The position numbers and the translations under genes were made by a program. 41,612 nucleotides of DNA from Alteromonadaceae bacterium. Lineage in GTDB: Bacteria > Pseudomonadota > Gammaproteobacteria > Enterobacterales > Alteromonadaceae. The stretch is from contig JAESPQ010000064.1 in the NCBI GenBank assembly GCA_016765535.1, positions 53,419-95,030 of the forward strand. Direction: 5' to 3'. The notes under the pieces are model-generated. The model saw nothing but the letters and a program-made list of their open reading frames with translations, made no database searches and was not told the origin of the DNA. Below, piece after piece: positions 39,456 through 41,612 of the stretch (positions are counted from its first letter, which is position 1; the number at the start of each line of letters is the position of its first letter).

Positions 39456-39944
39456 TTACTGGTCTGCATCATCATCTAAGTATGAAATACAATTTATATA
39501 CCACGTTTTATTGCCGCTAGGGGTTGGAACTTCAAAGTCATCATCGACCTGTTTTTTTAAACAAGCCCGCGCCATGGGTGAATCAATAGAGATATAATCA
39601 TTGCGACCATAAATTTCATCCGGGCCAACAACACGAAATTTAAGCGTTTCGCCGTCATCATTTTCAATATTTACCCAAGCGCCAAAAAACACTTTACCGT
39701 CTTGTTGTGGAGAATAATCGACAATTTTTAAACTTTCTAAACGTTTACGTAAATAGCGTACTCGCCAATCAATTTCACGTAAGCGCTTTTTATTATATTG
39801 ATAATCAGCATTTTCGCTGCGATCGCCCAAGCTTGCCGCCCAAGACACTTTTTTAGTAGTTTCAGGGCGCTCAATTTTCCACAAGTGATTTAGTTCTTGC
39901 TGTAATTTTTCATAACCCTTGCGGGTAACTAGATTTGTTTTCAT
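39456..39944 (-). CDS. greB: Transcription elongation factor GreB
   Basis: GreB (162 residues) stimulates RNA polymerase to cleave backtracked transcripts. The N-terminal coiled-coil carries the acidic tip in SLGDRSENADYQYNKKRLRE, and the C-terminal domain has GKVFFGAWVNIENDDGE and DYISIDSPMARACL. Similarity to E. coli GreB is high throughout. Unlike most neighbours the start has no purine-rich ribosome binding site (the bases before ATG are CCCCC); no better start is seen. Confidence 0.97.
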   Translation of the reverse strand: MKTNLVTRKGYEKLQQELNHLWKIERPETTKKVSWAASLGDRSENADYQYNKKRLREIDWRVRYLRKRLESLKIVDYSPQQDGKVFFGAWVNIENDDGETLKFRVVGPDEIYGRNDYISIDSPMARACLKKQVDDDFEVPTPSGNKTWYINCISYLDDDADQ

Positions 39945-40033
39945 GGGGGTATTTTACGGGTAAGGTGAAATAAGAACAATAGAAACGATAAAAGACAGAC
40001 ACATAAAGCCCCGCTATTATGTATGAAATAAAA

Positions 40034-40354
40034 TTAGTGCTGCTTTTTCATAATATCTTTAACTACTGTGATGCGTTCAGAGCAATGCGTATTAGCTAAT
40101 TGATACAACTTAATATATTTTTCTTCTATTTTTTTAATAGAACCAGCCTCATAGGCAATATTTTTGTATACACTCGTGAGTAAAGAGATAGCGGAAACTG
40201 GATTTAACTGGCCACTTTCAATTTCTTTTGTGGATACTTCATTTAAACAGCTACCTAAATTAGAGAAGGCTAATTCTATATTACCTTTATCTTGTGCATA
40301 ACTCGCTGTAGATATTGTAAAATACAACAATGTACATAATTTCAAAATTTTCAT
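40034..40354 (-). CDS. Small exported protein, unknown
   Basis: A 106-residue protein with a cleavable signal peptide (MKILKLCTLLYFTISTASYA, cleavage near 20-21) and a mostly helical mature part with two Cys (in GSCLNE and THCSER) that could form a disulfide. A strong AAGGAAG ribosome binding site precedes the ATG. It lies 23 bp after the RDD-protein gene on the same strand, so likely co-transcribed with it. I recognise no family. Confidence 0.6.
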   Translation of the reverse strand: MKILKLCTLLYFTISTASYAQDKGNIELAFSNLGSCLNEVSTKEIESGQLNPVSAISLLTSVYKNIAYEAGSIKKIEEKYIKLYQLANTHCSERITVVKDIMKKQH

Positions 40355-40377
40355 CTTACTTCCTTAAATACTAATTG

Positions 40378-40782
40378 TTAGCTATTTTTTATTACGGTTG
40401 TTTTTGCAAAAAGATCGCCTAAGCGTCTTCTTTTTTTAAATACAATTATAATCACATCAAAAACACCGGTAAACGGTGTAAAAAAATTTCTTACAAATGA
40501 GCGCTCAAAAGAGCAGTACTCACCCGTATTTTTATTAATCACTGAGATATTAAAAATCCTTTTGCCAAGGCTTTGTCCTTTAGTTAAACCGTCTGAAAAA
40601 ACAAAATATAGACTAGGAAATAGCACAATTATAATATCAGCATACGGTTTATCTATTGCTAATGCTTTAGTTAGATATAAACAAAAACTAAAAATTATAA
40701 AACTAATCAAAAAGTCTATGATTTGAGCAATTTCTCTATGTCCATTTAAATCATTACTAAATACTGGTTCTATTTTTTCCAT
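40378..40782 (-). CDS. RDD family membrane protein
   Basis: A 134-residue inner-membrane protein of the RDD family, with REIAQIIDFLISFIIF (first helix, Arg and Asp), FSDGLTKGQSLGKRIFNISVI and RRRLGDLFAKTTVI, the last Arg-Arg-Leu-Gly-Asp being a family mark. Three membrane segments are likely. Roles vary (some are Na+/H+ antiporter-like), and none can be assigned here. It precedes a small exported protein gene by 23 bp. Confidence 0.85.
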   Translation of the reverse strand: MEKIEPVFSNDLNGHREIAQIIDFLISFIIFSFCLYLTKALAIDKPYADIIIVLFPSLYFVFSDGLTKGQSLGKRIFNISVINKNTGEYCSFERSFVRNFFTPFTGVFDVIIIVFKKRRRLGDLFAKTTVIKNS

Positions 40783-40875
40783 AATATATCATTATTCCCA
40801 ACAACTAAGATAATAGCTAACGTCATGTTAAACATGCCAATTTTATATCACCAACGTGAAAAACTCATTGGAATG

Positions 40876-41379
40876 TTATTCACCAATTTTTTGACGAGAT
40901 TTTTTAATATTTTTTTTCATTTCAATCGCTAAAGCTTGAACTTTCGGCATTAAATTTTTCATAAGTTCCTGTGACATAATCATAGAATCTTGCATTATTA
41001 AGGGCATTTTTTTAGTCATGCTTTTTCCCAAATCAGATTGATAAAATTTTATCAATCCTTGAATTTCATCTTCAGTAAAATGTTTTACGTAAATATTAAT
41101 CATTGGCTCTTTGAATTTATCCCAATTCATATCATTTTCAAATAAAACTGAAATTTTGTTCATATATCGATTAAATTCTGGCTTTTCCTTTTCTGTAAGC
41201 TTCATTTGTTTAGATAAACCTTTAAACATATTCCGTATTTGACCTTGCATGGAATCCATTAGTTTTGACACTTCGGTTAATTTCATTAGTTTTTCTACTG
41301 ACTCTTTAGAGGCCTTTTGCTCGGCGTGTGAAGTAAAAGCAACTAAAGAAAGAAAGCATAGTACTGTAAATATTTTCAT
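40876..41379 (-). CDS. DUF2059 exported protein
   Basis: A 167-residue protein with a signal peptide (MKIFTVLCFLSLVAFTSHA) followed by a helical DUF2059 domain. Family marks are SVEKLMKLTEVSKLMDSM near the start and YVKHFTEDEIQGLIKFYQSDLGKSM in the second half. The mature C-terminus is strongly basic. DUF2059 proteins are periplasmic and of unknown function. AAGGAT is the ribosome binding site. It lies 93 bp upstream of the RDD gene on the same strand. Confidence 0.87.
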   Translation of the reverse strand: MKIFTVLCFLSLVAFTSHAEQKASKESVEKLMKLTEVSKLMDSMQGQIRNMFKGLSKQMKLTEKEKPEFNRYMNKISVLFENDMNWDKFKEPMINIYVKHFTEDEIQGLIKFYQSDLGKSMTKKMPLIMQDSMIMSQELMKNLMPKVQALAIEMKKNIKKSRQKIGE

Positions 41380-41536
41380 TTGTTATCCTTGGTATATAAC
41401 CATAATCTACATAAATTATAATATTATATTAACATATCATTAAGTGCTAATTTTAATATTTCCTCTGTAACCAACTAATTATTTTACATGCCTATGCAGA
41501 TAACTCAGGAGCCCTTATTTAATTCGGTAATTCTTC

Positions 41537-41557
41537 TGTAGGTCGACATTTATGTCG
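41537..41557. repeat. GTAGGTCG-type element, copy 3 (partial)
   Basis: TGTAGGTCG at 41537 matches the end of the elements at 6144 and 23385, and runs into a perfect hairpin, CGACAT-TT-ATGTCG (41544-41557). No matching right end is visible before the window stops. Confidence 0.55.
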
Positions 41558-41594
41558 TCAAAGGCAGAATAAATGACATGAATTGATGGGCTAC

Positions 41595-41610
41595 GTTACA
41601 TGGATGTAAC
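41595..41610. repeat. GTTACAT-GG-ATGTAAC palindrome at the window edge
   Basis: Perfect 7-bp arms around GG, two bases from the window end. It is probably part of a longer intergenic repeat continuing outside; within the window it has no second copy. Confidence 0.5.
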
Positions 41611-41612
41611 TT

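Overview
The window is AT-rich gammaproteobacterial chromosome. Gene content and order (an argD-astA-astD-DUF1338 run, cysJIH, a VC_2705-type symporter with its DUF4212 partner, greB near tex) and the AT-biased codon use point to a marine Alteromonadales member, most like Colwellia or Thalassotalea. I see no rRNA, tRNA, CRISPR array or complete insertion sequence. Most of it is core metabolism and signalling, broken up by small repeats and two places that look like insertion scars.

Layout. 1-453: 3' part of a pabA-type glutamine amidotransferase. 558-1703: HDOD signalling protein. 2035-7280 (+): arginine succinyltransferase (AST) catabolism genes argD/astC, astA and astD, then a DUF1338 oxygenase-like gene; astB and astE are not here. 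A bidirectional terminator separates these from cysJIH (7365-11828, minus), which reduces PAPS and sulfite for cysteine synthesis. 12031-17365: a YjfB-type small protein, a DUF2982-like membrane protein, an AEC permease and a large SWIM-SNF2 ATPase. 17610-19626: a SYLF lipoprotein gene whose last 40 bp are repeated 1.4 kb downstream, on the far side of an outer-membrane beta-barrel gene.

19852-28884 is a carboxylate/acetate sensing and uptake block. It holds a CrbS/CbrA-like hybrid kinase fused to a sodium:solute symporter domain, an unknown membrane-anchored protein, a sodium:solute symporter with its DUF4212 subunit, and a divergent DUF294/CBS/cNMP nucleotidyltransferase plus DnaQ-like exonuclease pair. 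Then come YdcH, a DksA-like zinc-finger protein, a DcaP-like porin and a single-Cache chemoreceptor. Two 16-bp palindromes (TTAGAC-N4-GTCTAA) lie 33 bp apart upstream of the porin gene, and a 13/16 match lies in the symporter/nucleotidyltransferase divergent promoter. This suggests one regulator controls outer-membrane entry and inner-membrane uptake of the same nutrients.

32701-34001 is a small accessory spot: a truncated RelB/DinJ antitoxin, a HigBA toxin-antitoxin pair, and a tiny ORF overlapping the start of a small membrane-protein gene. Everything except the antitoxin remnant lies between perfect 15-bp direct repeats. 34034-39944 (minus) is greB, a very large DUF2339 membrane protein and tex. 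The end (40034-41379) holds three small envelope-type genes: an exported protein, an RDD protein and a DUF2059 protein.

At least three families of short palindromic intergenic repeats recur (GTGGGCA/TGCCCAC, GTAGGTCG/CGACCTAC, ATCCTGAC-N4-GTCAGGAT). Functional calls come from reading the translated sequence and recalling families; no database search was run.
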